A stretch of 64,000 nucleotides of DNA, taken from positions 62,001 through 126,000 of the forward strand of contig CAJUTV010000006.1 in NCBI GenBank assembly GCA_910589305.1. Reading direction: 5' to 3'. The notes below the pieces were generated by a model that worked only from the letters and a program-made list of their open reading frames with translations, was not told the origin of the DNA and made no database searches. Numbering within the stretch: position 1 is the first letter of the stretch; every line of letters begins with the position of its first letter. Origin of the DNA: an uncultured Lachnospira sp. (GTDB lineage Bacteria > Bacillota > Clostridia > Lachnospirales > Lachnospiraceae). Below are positions 36,489-44,751 of the stretch, in pieces. Both the position numbers and the translations under genes were made by a program.

Positions 36489-37835
36489 TTATAATCTCTT
36501 TCTCAATGCTTCTCCTTCATCTTCAAATCCTGGTTTGCCAAGCAATGCAAACATATTGTGCTTATAGCTTTCAACACCTGGCTGATTAAATGGGTTTACT
36601 CCAAGTATATACCCTGAAAGACCACATGCAAACTCAAAGAAATAGAACAACTCACCTAGATAAAATTCGTTTTGCTCAGGAATTTTTACCATAAGATTTG
36701 GTGTGTTACCATCTGTATGAGCAAGAATCGTGCCATTCATAGCACATTTATTGACAAAATCTACAGATTTGCCTGCAAGATAATTAAGGCCATCTAAATC
36801 TTCCTCTTCCTTCTCAATCAGCACTTCTCTTGAAGATTTTTCAACATTGAGAACAGTCTCAAACATAATTCTTGAACCATCTTGAATAAATTGTCCCATT
36901 GAGTGAAGGTCTGTTGTAAGGTCTACGCTTGCTGGGAACAAGCCCTTGTTATCTTTGCCTTCAGACTCACCCATAAGCTGTTTCCACCACTCAAGTGTAT
37001 AGTGAAGACTTGGTTCATAATCACAAAGAATCTCTACTAATTTGCCTTTTCTTAACATAATATTGCGAAGAGCTGCATACTGCATTGCATCATTGCTGTC
37101 AAAGTCATTCTCAATACATCTTTTTCTTGCACTGGCAGCACCTTCCATAAGCTTATCAATGTCCACGCCGCTTACTGCAATTGCAAGAAGTCCAACCGCT
37201 GTAAGAACAGAAAAACGTCCGCCCACATCATCTGGAACAACAAATTCTTCATATCCTTGTGCATCGGCAAGCTTCTTTAATGCACCCTTTTCCTTATCTG
37301 TTGTAGCATAAATTCTCTTAGCAGCACCTTCTTTTCCATACTTTTCTTCAAGAAGTTTCTTAAATACTCTAAATGCTATTGCTGGCTCTGTTGTTGTACC
37401 TGACTTAGAAATGATATTTACCGAAAAATCTCTGTCGCCAATCGTATCTACCAAACCTGCAAGATATGTAGAGCTAATGCTGTTTCCTACAAAATAAATT
37501 TCAGGCGCTTTACGTACATCTTTTGATACTGAATTAAAGAAATTATGTCCTAAAAATTCAATGGCTGCTCTTGCTCCAAGATAAGAACCACCAATACCAA
37601 TAACAACGAGTACTTCTGAATCGGAACGAATCTTGTCAGAAGCTGCCTTAATTCTAGCAAACTCGTCTTTGTCATAATCTACAGGGAGATTAATCCATCC
37701 AAGATAATCATTACCTGCACCGCTTTTTGACAATAAAAGCTGTCTTGCACTCTCAGTAATTGCCTTCATTGAATCAATCTCATGTTGGCTGACATAGCCC
37801 ATCGCTTTAGAATAATCAAACGTAACCTGTCCCAT
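36489..37835 (-). CDS. pgi: Glucose-6-phosphate isomerase
   Basis: 448 residues with the phosphosugar-isomerase signature: V-V-I-G-I-G-G-S-Y-L-G-A-R-A-A, I-S-K-S-G-T-T-T-E-P-A-I-A-F-R and the C-terminal F-N-Q-P-G-V-E-S-Y-K. It interconverts glucose-6-P and fructose-6-P, feeding both glycolysis (pfp nearby) and mannose synthesis (ManA part of the fusion at 5.3 kb). AAAGGAG precedes the ATG. Codon use suggests strong expression. Confidence 0.95.
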   Translation of the reverse strand: MGQVTFDYSKAMGYVSQHEIDSMKAITESARQLLLSKSGAGNDYLGWINLPVDYDKDEFARIKAASDKIRSDSEVLVVIGIGGSYLGARAAIEFLGHNFFNSVSKDVRKAPEIYFVGNSISSTYLAGLVDTIGDRDFSVNIISKSGTTTEPAIAFRVFKKLLEEKYGKEGAAKRIYATTDKEKGALKKLADAQGYEEFVVPDDVGGRFSVLTAVGLLAIAVSGVDIDKLMEGAASARKRCIENDFDSNDAMQYAALRNIMLRKGKLVEILCDYEPSLHYTLEWWKQLMGESEGKDNKGLFPASVDLTTDLHSMGQFIQDGSRIMFETVLNVEKSSREVLIEKEEEDLDGLNYLAGKSVDFVNKCAMNGTILAHTDGNTPNLMVKIPEQNEFYLGELFYFFEFACGLSGYILGVNPFNQPGVESYKHNMFALLGKPGFEDEGEALRKRL

Positions 37836-37961
37836 AGAAATTCTCCTTTATACTTAAATATTCCCACAAAAGGTAGTTTATCTGCTTCACCTATATCAGT
37901 TTCCTGCCAGAATAAACCAGATACCTTATTATACTGCTGTATTCAGCTTTTTTCAAGTATT

Positions 37962-38657
37962 CTAAGCGATTGTTGCAACCAATTCTTTAATAAGCAATAC
38001 AGAATTTGCAATTGCTTGCTTTTCAAATGTTGGATAATCTAAAGTCGCACTGTCATCTGCCTTATCTGAAATAGCCCGAAGGATTAAAAATGGCACTTTA
38101 TTCAAATACGCTGCCTGTGCAATCGCTGCTCCTTCCATCTCTGTACAATATCCTTTAAAATTAGCTGTAATTTTATCTTTGACAGCCTTGTCCGATATAA
38201 ACTGGTCTCCGCTGACAATACGACCAACATGTGCGCCTATTGATGGAACAACCTTTTTACATGCCGCTTTTGCTAACTCAATCAATTGCTCATCTGCCTG
38301 AAAAGACAAAGTATCCATTCTTGGAATCTGTCCTACTGCATAACCAAAACCTGTAGCATCTACATCATGGTGAAGAACATCCGAAGAAATTACAATATCA
38401 CCAATATCAATCTTTGCATTCAGTGAACCTGCAATTCCTGTATTAATTACATAATCGACACCAAAATCATCAACAAGAATCTGTGTACATACAGCAGCAT
38501 TCACTTTACCGATACCACTTCTTACAATAACAACTTCTTTTCCTGCAAGTTTTCCAGCTTTAAAAGTCATAGAAGCTTTTACTTCTTCTTTCTCAACTTC
38601 CATAACCTGAACAATCTGTTCCACCTCTTCATCCATTGCGCCAATAATTCCTATCAT
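37962..38657 (-). CDS. mtnN: 5'-methylthioadenosine/S-adenosylhomocysteine nucleosidase
   Basis: 231 residues of the PNP/UDP family MTAN subgroup: G-I-I-G-A-M-D-E-E at the N-terminus, G-I-G-K-V-N-A-A, N-T-G-I-A-G-S-L, V-S-G-D-Q-F-I, and M-E-G-A-A-I-A-Q (Glu in the ribose site). It cleaves MTA and SAH to adenine, in SAM recycling and AI-2 synthesis. GAGAGG precedes the ATG. It is followed 126 bases on by pgi on the same strand, and divergent from the TSCPD gene. Confidence 0.93.
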   Translation of the reverse strand: MIGIIGAMDEEVEQIVQVMEVEKEEVKASMTFKAGKLAGKEVVIVRSGIGKVNAAVCTQILVDDFGVDYVINTGIAGSLNAKIDIGDIVISSDVLHHDVDATGFGYAVGQIPRMDTLSFQADEQLIELAKAACKKVVPSIGAHVGRIVSGDQFISDKAVKDKITANFKGYCTEMEGAAIAQAAYLNKVPFLILRAISDKADDSATLDYPTFEKQAIANSVLLIKELVATIA

Positions 38658-38878
38658 TATTTATGCCTCTCTTTCCCTATATTTACTATTATTTTTTCAT
38701 TACAACATTACTTAATATAAATATCATTATGCGCATATAATTATACATAAATCCTGTTATCAAAGCAACAATCAAAAAAACAACCATTTAGCTGCATAAT
38801 TATATACTTTTGCATACCATTATATATAGTTTTATGATATAATAACCACAGCTTAGCTGTGGTATATAAGTTTGCTTC

Positions 38879-39051
38879 GCAAACTTCTGGCTTCTTACTA
38901 TTATAAAAAATTATAATATTATATTTTCAACCAAACAATGGGATACAATTTAACTTGTAAACTTTTGGCTTCTTACTATATAAAATTATAATATTATATC
39001 CTCAACAAAACAGTGGGATATAAATTTAACTTGCAAACTTTTGACTTTTTA
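38879..39051 (+). repeat. 77-bp direct repeat (about 2.3 copies)
   Basis: Units at 38879-38956 and 38957-39032 share AAACTT-TGGCTTCTTACTAT, TTATAATATTATAT and GGGATA-AATTTAACTT; a third unit is cut short at 39051. Two hairpins precede it (ACCACAGCTTAGCTGTGGT at 38845 and GTTTGCTTCGCAAAC at 38870). The 611-bp gap between mtnN and the TSCPD gene holds only these. Confidence 0.75.
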
Positions 39052-39268
39052 TGATGTAAAAAAAATTATATTTATAACAAATAAATGCTCTGATAAATGT
39101 TTTACAACTTATATAAATACTAATATTTTTTTTATTATACTAACAGTTCAACTTACTAAATTTATTTTAATATTTATTTATACGTTTGTTTATCTTATAA
39201 ACTTATACTTAAAAAATAAACACTATAATTTTTAAAAAAATAATATATATAGAAAGGATATATAAAAT

Positions 39269-39514
39269 ATGAAATATAAAACAAGTGGCGTATGTTCGCA
39301 GTTAATTGAATTTGATGTTGTTGATGACAAGGTAACCAATGTTAAATTTGTTGGTGGATGTTCAGGCAATACACAAGGTGTAGCAGCATTAATTGAGGGA
39401 ATGGATATTAATGAAGCAATTAAACGAATGGAAGGGATAAAATGCGGCTTTAAATCAACCTCTTGCCCTGACCAGCTCTCAAAAGCACTCAAACAATACA
39501 AAGAACAAAATTAG
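39269..39514 (+). CDS. TSCPD domain protein (TIGR03905 type)
   Basis: 81 residues with K-T-S-G-V-C-S, V-K-F-V-G-G-C-S-G-N-T-Q-G and S-C-P-D-Q-L-S, which fits the small TSCPD-domain family also found fused to ribonucleotide reductase C-termini. The conserved Cys residues suggest metal or redox chemistry; biological role unknown. AAAGGA is about ten bases before the ATG. It precedes the murG-type gene by 91 bases. Confidence 0.85.
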   Translation: MKYKTSGVCSQLIEFDVVDDKVTNVKFVGGCSGNTQGVAALIEGMDINEAIKRMEGIKCGFKSTSCPDQLSKALKQYKEQN

Positions 39515-39605
39515 AACAAAGTTTGTGTGAACAAATTTGTACCTGCGCATAAAACAGCAAGCTGTTTATCAAATTCGTAGGTTATGGAAAGGCATGGTTA
39601 TTCTT

Positions 39606-40676
39606 ATGAAACGTATTATTTTAACTGGTGGAGGTACTGCTGGACATGTAACGCCTAATATTGCACTTTTACCTGCCTTAAAAAAAGCGGGTTATGAAGT
39701 TACATATATAGGTTCCTATACTGGAATTGAAAGACAACTTATTGAAGAGATGAATATTCCTTACTATGGTATTTCTTCTGGAAAATTGAGAAGATACAAA
39801 AGTTTAAAAAATTTAAGCGACCCATTTCGAGTGATAAAAGGTTATGGAGAATCACGAAAACTGATGAAAAAAATAAAACCTGATATTGTATTTTCAAAAG
39901 GCGGTTTTGTATCCGTTCCTGTAGTTCTTGCGGCTGCACATAAAGGTATTCCTGTCATTACACATGAATCGGATATGACGCCTGGTCTTGCCAATAAAAT
40001 TGCTATGAGAGAAGCAACAAAAATTTGCTGCAACTTTCCAGAGACAATTTCATATCTTCCTGAAGGCAAAGCAGTTTTAACAGGTTCACCAATACGCCGT
40101 GAATTGCTTTTAGGCAATAAACTGGAAGGTTTAAGAATGTGTAATTTTACTGCTGACAAGCCAACTATTCTTGTAATGGGCGGAAGCACTGGGGCTGTTA
40201 AAGTAAATGAGGCGATAAAAAGTATCCTTCAAAAACTTCTTAAAAAATATCAAGTCGTCCATATATGCGGTAAAGGAAAAACAGACCCCAGTCTTGACAA
40301 GACCCCAGACTATGTACAATTTGAATATGTTGGCACACGTCTCCGTGATTTATTTGCTATGTGTGATATCGTCGTTTCAAGAGCTGGCGCTAATGCAATC
40401 TGTGAATTATTGGCACTCAAAAAACCAAATTTACTTATTCCTCTTTCAGCCAATGCCAGCAGAGGCGACCAGATACTCAATGCAAAATCATTTAAAGAAC
40501 ATGGTTATTCGGAGGTGATGCAAGAAGAAGAAATCACTCCTGAAAAACTCCTTAATGCAATCAATGAATTGTATGCTAACAGTCAAACTTATATCAACAC
40601 AATGGCAGCAAGCCCACAAAGTGATGCTATTAACAAAATCATGGAGTTAATCGAAAACTGTAATAAAAATAAATAA
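39606..40676 (+). CDS. murG: MurG-type UDP-GlcNAc:lipid I glycosyltransferase
   Basis: 356 residues of the GT28 family: G-G-G-T-A-G-H-V-T-P-N near the start, K-G-G-F-V-S-V-P, H-E-S-D-M-T-P-G, V-M-G-G-S-T-G-A and S-R-A-G-A-N-A-I-C-E. It would add GlcNAc to undecaprenyl-PP-MurNAc-pentapeptide, making lipid II at the membrane. It stands outside a dcw cluster; Clostridia often have this divergent form. Start at 39606 chosen because it opens the Rossmann strand; the ribosome site is not clear, and Met codons at 39594 and earlier remain possible. Confidence 0.88.
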   Translation: MKRIILTGGGTAGHVTPNIALLPALKKAGYEVTYIGSYTGIERQLIEEMNIPYYGISSGKLRRYKSLKNLSDPFRVIKGYGESRKLMKKIKPDIVFSKGGFVSVPVVLAAAHKGIPVITHESDMTPGLANKIAMREATKICCNFPETISYLPEGKAVLTGSPIRRELLLGNKLEGLRMCNFTADKPTILVMGGSTGAVKVNEAIKSILQKLLKKYQVVHICGKGKTDPSLDKTPDYVQFEYVGTRLRDLFAMCDIVVSRAGANAICELLALKKPNLLIPLSANASRGDQILNAKSFKEHGYSEVMQEEEITPEKLLNAINELYANSQTYINTMAASPQSDAINKIMELIENCNKNK

Positions 40677-40718
40677 TATTTTTTCCAATTTTTTACTTGT
40701 ATTTTTGTTGTTTTTTTA

Positions 40719-40765
40719 TTGACTTTTGCATATAATAAAATTAAAATAAAACAGTAATCATTACT
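40719..40765 (+). promoter_or_regulatory. perR promoter and PerR-like operator
   Basis: TTGACT and TAAAAT are 17 bases apart (40719-40724 and 40742-40747). AGTAATCATTACT (40753-40765) is a perfect 6-1-6 palindrome covering the expected start of transcription. The same palindrome stands before the rubrerythrin gene, so autoregulation by PerR is likely. Confidence 0.75.
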
Positions 40766-40781
40766 ATTTATGGAGATTTAT

Positions 40782-41177
40782 ATGATAACAAAACATAGCA
40801 GACAACGAGAAGCAATATATAACTATTTAATATCAACTCACGAACATCCTAGCGCCGAAGTTGTGTATGAATTTGTGCGAAAGGAGTTTCCAAATATCAG
40901 TCTGGGAACCGTCTATCGCAATCTTTCATTCTTAGTAGATAATGGACAAGCTGTGAAAGTTCCTTGCAGTGACGGAACCGTGCATTTTGATGGAAATCTT
41001 ATGCCTCACTATCATTTTCAATGTACAAAATGTGGGCGTATTTTAGATTTAAATTTTGATTGCACGCACGTACAACAAGAACTTAACAATGCGGCAAGCA
41101 AAAATTTTAAAGGAAAAATATTGGGCAATGTGTCTTATTTTTATGGCATTTGCACAAACTGTATGGATAGCCATTAA
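40782..41177 (+). CDS. perR: PerR-like peroxide regulator (Fur family)
   Basis: A 131-residue Fur-family regulator: an N-terminal winged helix (V-Y-R-N-L-S-F-L), then H-Y-H-F-Q-C-T-K-C-G-R-I-L-D and Y-G-I-C-T-N-C, giving the structural Zn(Cys)4 site and the His/Asp regulatory metal site. Overall it resembles B. subtilis PerR more than Fur. The start is ATG at 40782 with GGAG seven bases before. It sits between murG and rubrerythrin, and both it and rubrerythrin carry the AGTAAT-N-ATTACT palindrome, which supports a small peroxide regulon. Confidence 0.88.
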   Translation: MITKHSRQREAIYNYLISTHEHPSAEVVYEFVRKEFPNISLGTVYRNLSFLVDNGQAVKVPCSDGTVHFDGNLMPHYHFQCTKCGRILDLNFDCTHVQQELNNAASKNFKGKILGNVSYFYGICTNCMDSH

Positions 41178-41233
41178 ATTTTTGCATATACTACGAATTG
41201 AAATATAAATTTTTATTTATATTTATTAAAAAC

Positions 41234-41283
41234 AGTAATAATTACTATTTTTTATTGACATATGAAAAATTGTATGTTATATT
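41234..41283 (+). promoter_or_regulatory. Rubrerythrin promoter with PerR-like operator
   Basis: AGTAATAATTACT (41234-41246) lies just before TTGACA (41255-41260), 17 bases from TATATT (41278-41283). The spacing is ideal for sigma-A. Confidence 0.8.
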
Positions 41284-41327
41284 TGCAATACAAGATTAGA
41301 AAATAATTATATAAAGGAGAACATGTT

Positions 41328-41912
41328 ATGAAATTTGTATGTACAGTATGTGGTTATATTTATGAAGGAGAGACACCTCCTGCTGAGTGTCCTGTTTGTC
41401 ATGTAGGTGCTGATAAGTTTAAGGCTGTAGAAGGTGAAATTAAACTTGCAACAGAGCATGAATATGGTATTTACGGCAAGACTGTTAAAAATAACCCTGA
41501 AATCAGTGAAGACGATAAAAAATATATTTTTGACCAATTAATGGCTAACTTTAATGGAGAGTGTGCAGAAGTTGGTATGTACCTTTGCATGGCTCGTATT
41601 GCACACCGTGAAGGTTATCCTGAAATCGGTCTTTACTGGGAAAAGGCTGCTTTTGAGGAAGCTGAACATGCAGCAAAATTTGCAGAGATGCTCGGCGAGG
41701 ACTTAGAGGCTAATATGAAGGCTTCTACTAAGGACAACTTAAAGTGGAGAGTTGATTGTGAATTTGGTGCTACTTCTGGTAAATTTGACCTTGCAAAATG
41801 TGCAAAGAAAAATAACTTGGATGCAATCCATGACACCGTACATGAAATGGCTAAGGACGAGGCTAGACATGGCAAGGCATTTGAGGGAATGTTACACAGA
41901 TATTTCGGCTAA
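41328..41912 (+). CDS. Reverse rubrerythrin (NADH peroxidase)
   Basis: 194 residues with rubredoxin first (C-x2-C at 5-8 and C-x2-C at 21-24), then a ferritin-like diiron domain with E-x-x-x, E-E-A-E-H and D-E-A-R-H motifs, so the two domains are in the reversed order known in clostridia. It reduces hydrogen peroxide to water using NADH via rubredoxin-type partners. AAAGGAG lies before the ATG, codons are of high-expression type, and the promoter is perfect sigma-A with a PerR box, so peroxide induction is expected. Confidence 0.95.
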   Translation: MKFVCTVCGYIYEGETPPAECPVCHVGADKFKAVEGEIKLATEHEYGIYGKTVKNNPEISEDDKKYIFDQLMANFNGECAEVGMYLCMARIAHREGYPEIGLYWEKAAFEEAEHAAKFAEMLGEDLEANMKASTKDNLKWRVDCEFGATSGKFDLAKCAKKNNLDAIHDTVHEMAKDEARHGKAFEGMLHRYFG

Positions 41913-41972
41913 AAAGAACAAATATTTCGATTTAAAAAAAATGCTGTAAAATCAACATTTTTGATAATTTAC

Positions 41973-42009
41973 GGGTATGTTGGAGTAATCTGACATACCC
42001 TTATTTTTG
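41973..42009 (+). terminator. Rubrerythrin terminator
   Basis: GGGTATGT pairs with ACATACCC over a 12-base loop, followed by TTATTTTTG. The rest of the gap to arsR (42010-42161) holds a second small hairpin, AGAGATAA with TTATCTCT (42093-42116). Confidence 0.85.
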
Positions 42010-42161
42010 TACAAGCGGTTGTGCCTGAATATAAGTTTTGATTTTGATTTTTCATTTTCTTAAAAAACACCCTTTTTAATGTGGGCTTAAAAAGAGATAA
42101 ACATTAACTTATCTCTCTTAGGTATTGTAATTTTTCTTTTTTGAAAAGCCAAAAAAATATA

Positions 42162-42214
42162 TTGACATTTATCTATATGTTGCATATAATGACACATAGG
42201 CAATTATCTATGTG
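42162..42214 (+). promoter_or_regulatory. arsR promoter and operator
   Basis: TTGACA (42162-42167) and TATAAT (42185-42190) with exactly 17 bases between: a consensus sigma-A promoter. CACATAG-N8-CTATGTG (42193-42214) straddles the start of transcription, as expected for an ArsR repressor site. Confidence 0.8.
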
Positions 42215-42229
42215 AGGTGAGTTTAATAA

Positions 42230-42538
42230 ATGGATGAAAAGAAAACTGCGGTAATCTTTAAAGCATTCTGTGATGAAAACCGCATTAGAATTATAAAACT
42301 ACTGCGTTCAGGTGAAAAATGTGCCTGCAAGTTGCTGGAAGAAATCAATGTAACACAACCTACGCTTTCACATCATATGAAAATACTTTGTGACGCTGAA
42401 ATTGTTGTTGGTCGCAAAGAGGGAAAATGGACACATTATTCCATTTCTAAAAAAGGTGTTGAACAGGCAAAGGAATGTTTACAGTTATTGACTGCACTTG
42501 ATGCTGAATGTGAAAACAAGTCGTGCTGTGAAAAGTAA
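42230..42538 (+). CDS. arsR: ArsR family metalloid-responsive repressor
   Basis: 102 residues with a winged helix-turn-helix (T-Q-P-T-L-S-H-H-M-K-I-L) and E-K-C-A-C-K-L-L-E, a C-A-C variant of the metal-binding E-L-C-V-C-D-L box, plus a Cys-rich tail (S-C-C-E-K). It should leave DNA on binding As(III)/Sb(III). GAGGTGAG is before the ATG. It heads an operon with arsP, a thioredoxin and arsC; two palindromes (42193-42214, 42580-42607) share a CATAG-N-CTATG core. The block looks less AT-rich than its neighbours (by eye), consistent with horizontal transfer. Confidence 0.9.
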   Translation: MDEKKTAVIFKAFCDENRIRIIKLLRSGEKCACKLLEEINVTQPTLSHHMKILCDAEIVVGRKEGKWTHYSISKKGVEQAKECLQLLTALDAECENKSCCEK

Positions 42539-42579
42539 GGAAATCAACACTTTTTCGCACGACTTACATTAAAACAAAT

Positions 42580-42607
42580 ACATAGATGAATTTCAATATA
42601 TCTATGT
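42580..42607 (+). promoter_or_regulatory. Second ArsR-like operator before arsP
   Basis: ACATAGAT-N12-ATCTATGT, perfect 8-bp arms sharing CATAG/CTATG with the site before arsR. It sits 15 bases before the arsP start. Confidence 0.65.
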
Positions 42608-42621
42608 GAAAGAGGTATTTT

Positions 42622-43635
42622 ATGAAAACATTAAAAACTGCTTGGGACTTTTTTCAAAATGAAATACTTGGTATGAGCTGGCTCAATCGGCTTATAGAAA
42701 CAATATTAAGCGCTTGCGGTTTAGATACCACAAGCAAAATTGGCGCAAGCATCCAGTTTTTCATTTATGATACTATAAAAATTATGGTACTGCTTGGTGT
42801 ATTGATTTTGATTATCTCGTATATTCAAAGCCATTTTCCGCCCGAAAGGACAAAAAAGATACTTGGTAGATTTCATGGGATATGGGCAAATATCATTGCT
42901 GCACTGCTCGGAACGGTAACGCCGTTCTGTTCTTGTTCCTCTATTCCGCTTTTTATTGGATTTACAAATGCTGGATTACCGCTTGGTGTTACATTTTCCT
43001 TTTTGATTTCTTCACCTATGGTTGACCTTGGTAGCCTTGTTTTACTGATGAGCATTTTCGGTTGGAAAGTTGCTGTTTTATATGTTGTTCTTGGCTTGGT
43101 GATTGCGGTTGTGGGCGGTACTCTAATTGAGAAATTACACCTTGAAAATCAAGTGGAAGAATATATCCGAAACGGACACGCTATTGATGTTCCACAGGAA
43201 GAATTACATTTCAAAGACCGTGTAAAATATGCGTGGGAACAAGTTATTTCAACAGCAAAAAAGGTTGCGCCCTATGTGTTGATAGGCGTTGGTATCGGTG
43301 CAATTATCCATAACTGGATACCTAAAGATTTCATTGTGAAAATATTGGGCAGTAATAATCCTTTGGGCGTTGTACTTGCCACGATTGCAGGTGTACCGAT
43401 GTATTCGGATATTTTCGGTACAATTCCGATTGCTGAAGCTCTGCTTGCAAAGGGTGCTTTGCTCGGCGTTGTTCTATCTTTTATGATGGGGGTTACCACT
43501 CTTTCTCTCCCGTCAATGATTATGCTTCGTAAGGCGGTAAAACCAAAGCTGCTCGGCATTTTCATTGTAATATGTACAGTTGGTATTATTGTTGTGGGCT
43601 ATTTCTTCAACACAATACAATATTTAATCGTTTAA
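42622..43635 (+). CDS. arsP: ArsP-type permease
   Basis: 337 residues, eight or more membrane helices, with the family's T-P-F-C-S-C-S-S-I-P (Cys 103 and 105) in an early helix. ArsP exports trivalent organoarsenicals such as methylarsenite; some relatives of this DUF318 family handle other substrates. No arsB or acr3 pump is beside it. AAAGAGG is before the ATG. It is the only exporter in this ars operon, so organic arsenicals may be its main load (inference). Confidence 0.85.
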   Translation: MKTLKTAWDFFQNEILGMSWLNRLIETILSACGLDTTSKIGASIQFFIYDTIKIMVLLGVLILIISYIQSHFPPERTKKILGRFHGIWANIIAALLGTVTPFCSCSSIPLFIGFTNAGLPLGVTFSFLISSPMVDLGSLVLLMSIFGWKVAVLYVVLGLVIAVVGGTLIEKLHLENQVEEYIRNGHAIDVPQEELHFKDRVKYAWEQVISTAKKVAPYVLIGVGIGAIIHNWIPKDFIVKILGSNNPLGVVLATIAGVPMYSDIFGTIPIAEALLAKGALLGVVLSFMMGVTTLSLPSMIMLRKAVKPKLLGIFIVICTVGIIVVGYFFNTIQYLIV

Positions 43636-43653
43636 TTTTAGGAGGTTATCATT

Positions 43654-44034
43654 ATGACATTGTTTGGTATTGGCAAGAAAAAAGAAGAAGAAAAGAAAGT
43701 ATCTACTTGTGCTTGCAGTTGCAGCGGTTCTGTAAATGAAACAGACAACACTGCGACCGAGTGCTGTTCTAATTTGAAAGAGGGCGAAGGATGCTGTATT
43801 AAGGTGCTTGGAGCCGGTTGTAAGTCCTGTCATGAACAGTATGAGAATGCAAAACAGGCAGTAAATGATATGGGACTTTCTATAGAGGTTGAATACATTA
43901 CAGATATGCAAAAAGTAATGGAATATGGTGTTATGAGCATGCCTGCCCTTGTTGTCAATGAAAAGGTCATATCTACAGGCAAAGTACTAAAGTCTGCTGA
44001 TGTAGTTGCATTATTGCACAAGTTGGGATTTTAA
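43654..44034 (+). CDS. Small thioredoxin-fold protein of the ars operon
   Basis: 126 residues. A Cys-rich N-terminal segment (C-A-C-S-C near residue 19, C-C near 37) leads into a thioredoxin-like fold with G-A-G-C-K-S-C (Cys 56 and 59) and the cis-Pro in S-M-P-A-L-V. It belongs to the small redox-active disulfide group common in arsP operons. The likely role is electron donor to ArsC or metal shuttling (inference). GGAGG is upstream. It ends one base inside the arsC start (TAATG). Confidence 0.85.
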   Translation: MTLFGIGKKKEEEKKVSTCACSCSGSVNETDNTATECCSNLKEGEGCCIKVLGAGCKSCHEQYENAKQAVNDMGLSIEVEYITDMQKVMEYGVMSMPALVVNEKVISTGKVLKSADVVALLHKLGF

Positions 44035-44420
44035 TGATGGTTAAAAAGAAAATAGCCTTTATATGTGTACACAATTCCTGTCGTAGTCAAATTGCAGAAG
44101 CACTTGGCAAGCATTTAGCAGGAGATAAATTTGATTTCTATTCCGCTGGAACGGAAACAAAATCGCAAATCAATCAAGACGCTGTGCGACTTATGAAAGA
44201 AATCTATGGGATAGATATGGAACAAAGTCAATACAGCAAAACGGTTGATAAAATCCCAACACCCGATATTGCTATCTCAATGGGGTGTGATGTGGGATGT
44301 CCTTATATCGGCAGAGCCTTTGATTATGATTGGGGGCTTGCTGACCCTACAGGAAAGAGCGATGAATGCTTTGTGCAGGTTATAGAAGAAATTGCTCAAA
44401 AAATTAAGGAATTGCAATAA
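44034..44420 (+). CDS. arsC: Arsenate reductase, thioredoxin-coupled LMW-PTP type
   Basis: 128 residues with the P-loop C-V-H-N-S-C-R-S (C-x5-R, Cys 11, Arg 17) and a later C-D-V-G-C pair, as in the S. aureus pI258 ArsC family. It reduces arsenate to arsenite with relay of disulfides, recycled by thioredoxin; the CxxC protein just before it is the natural candidate. The ATG overlaps the previous stop by one base, so translation is coupled; a second ATG follows directly. Confidence 0.92.
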   Translation: MMVKKKIAFICVHNSCRSQIAEALGKHLAGDKFDFYSAGTETKSQINQDAVRLMKEIYGIDMEQSQYSKTVDKIPTPDIAISMGCDVGCPYIGRAFDYDWGLADPTGKSDECFVQVIEEIAQKIKELQ

Positions 44421-44619
44421 TAGTATTTTGGATTGGGAAAAGAAGCAATAGTTTTTATCTATTTCACTCCTGTATCTTGTAAAAATGTTTTAACACGCTT
44501 TGCTTCTCAGGCACGCTAATATCAGTATCACAATGAACATCTGTGTTCAAGCTATAAGGAAAGCAAAACGTAATTCCGCAAGGCTGCTGGATAAAGTGGT
44601 CAGCGGAGAATAAAAAAAT

Positions 44620-44656
44620 CCCCCTTGTTTCAGCTAGTACGGGCAAAAACAAGGGG
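44620..44656 (-). terminator. Stem-loop in a gene-poor region
   Basis: CCCCCTTGTTT pairs with AAACAAGGGG; the T run is on the minus strand. Between 44421 and 44751 I see no gene; the minus-strand frame around 44464-44688 may be a remnant. Confidence 0.6.
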
Positions 44657-44751
44657 AAATACATAAAGTTTGAACATTTAATAGACAAAATACCTTGAAA
44701 ATACAGAATTGATAGAGGATTGAATAGACAAACTGAAATTTATATCATCAC

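Noticed and set aside
39041..39235. 64-codon plus-strand frame before the TSCPD gene
   Set aside because: Very AT-rich, lies over the end of the direct repeat and has no ribosome site.
44464..44688. 74-codon minus-strand frame after arsC
   Set aside because: No ribosome site, contains a strong hairpin, and matches no family I recognise; possible remnant only.
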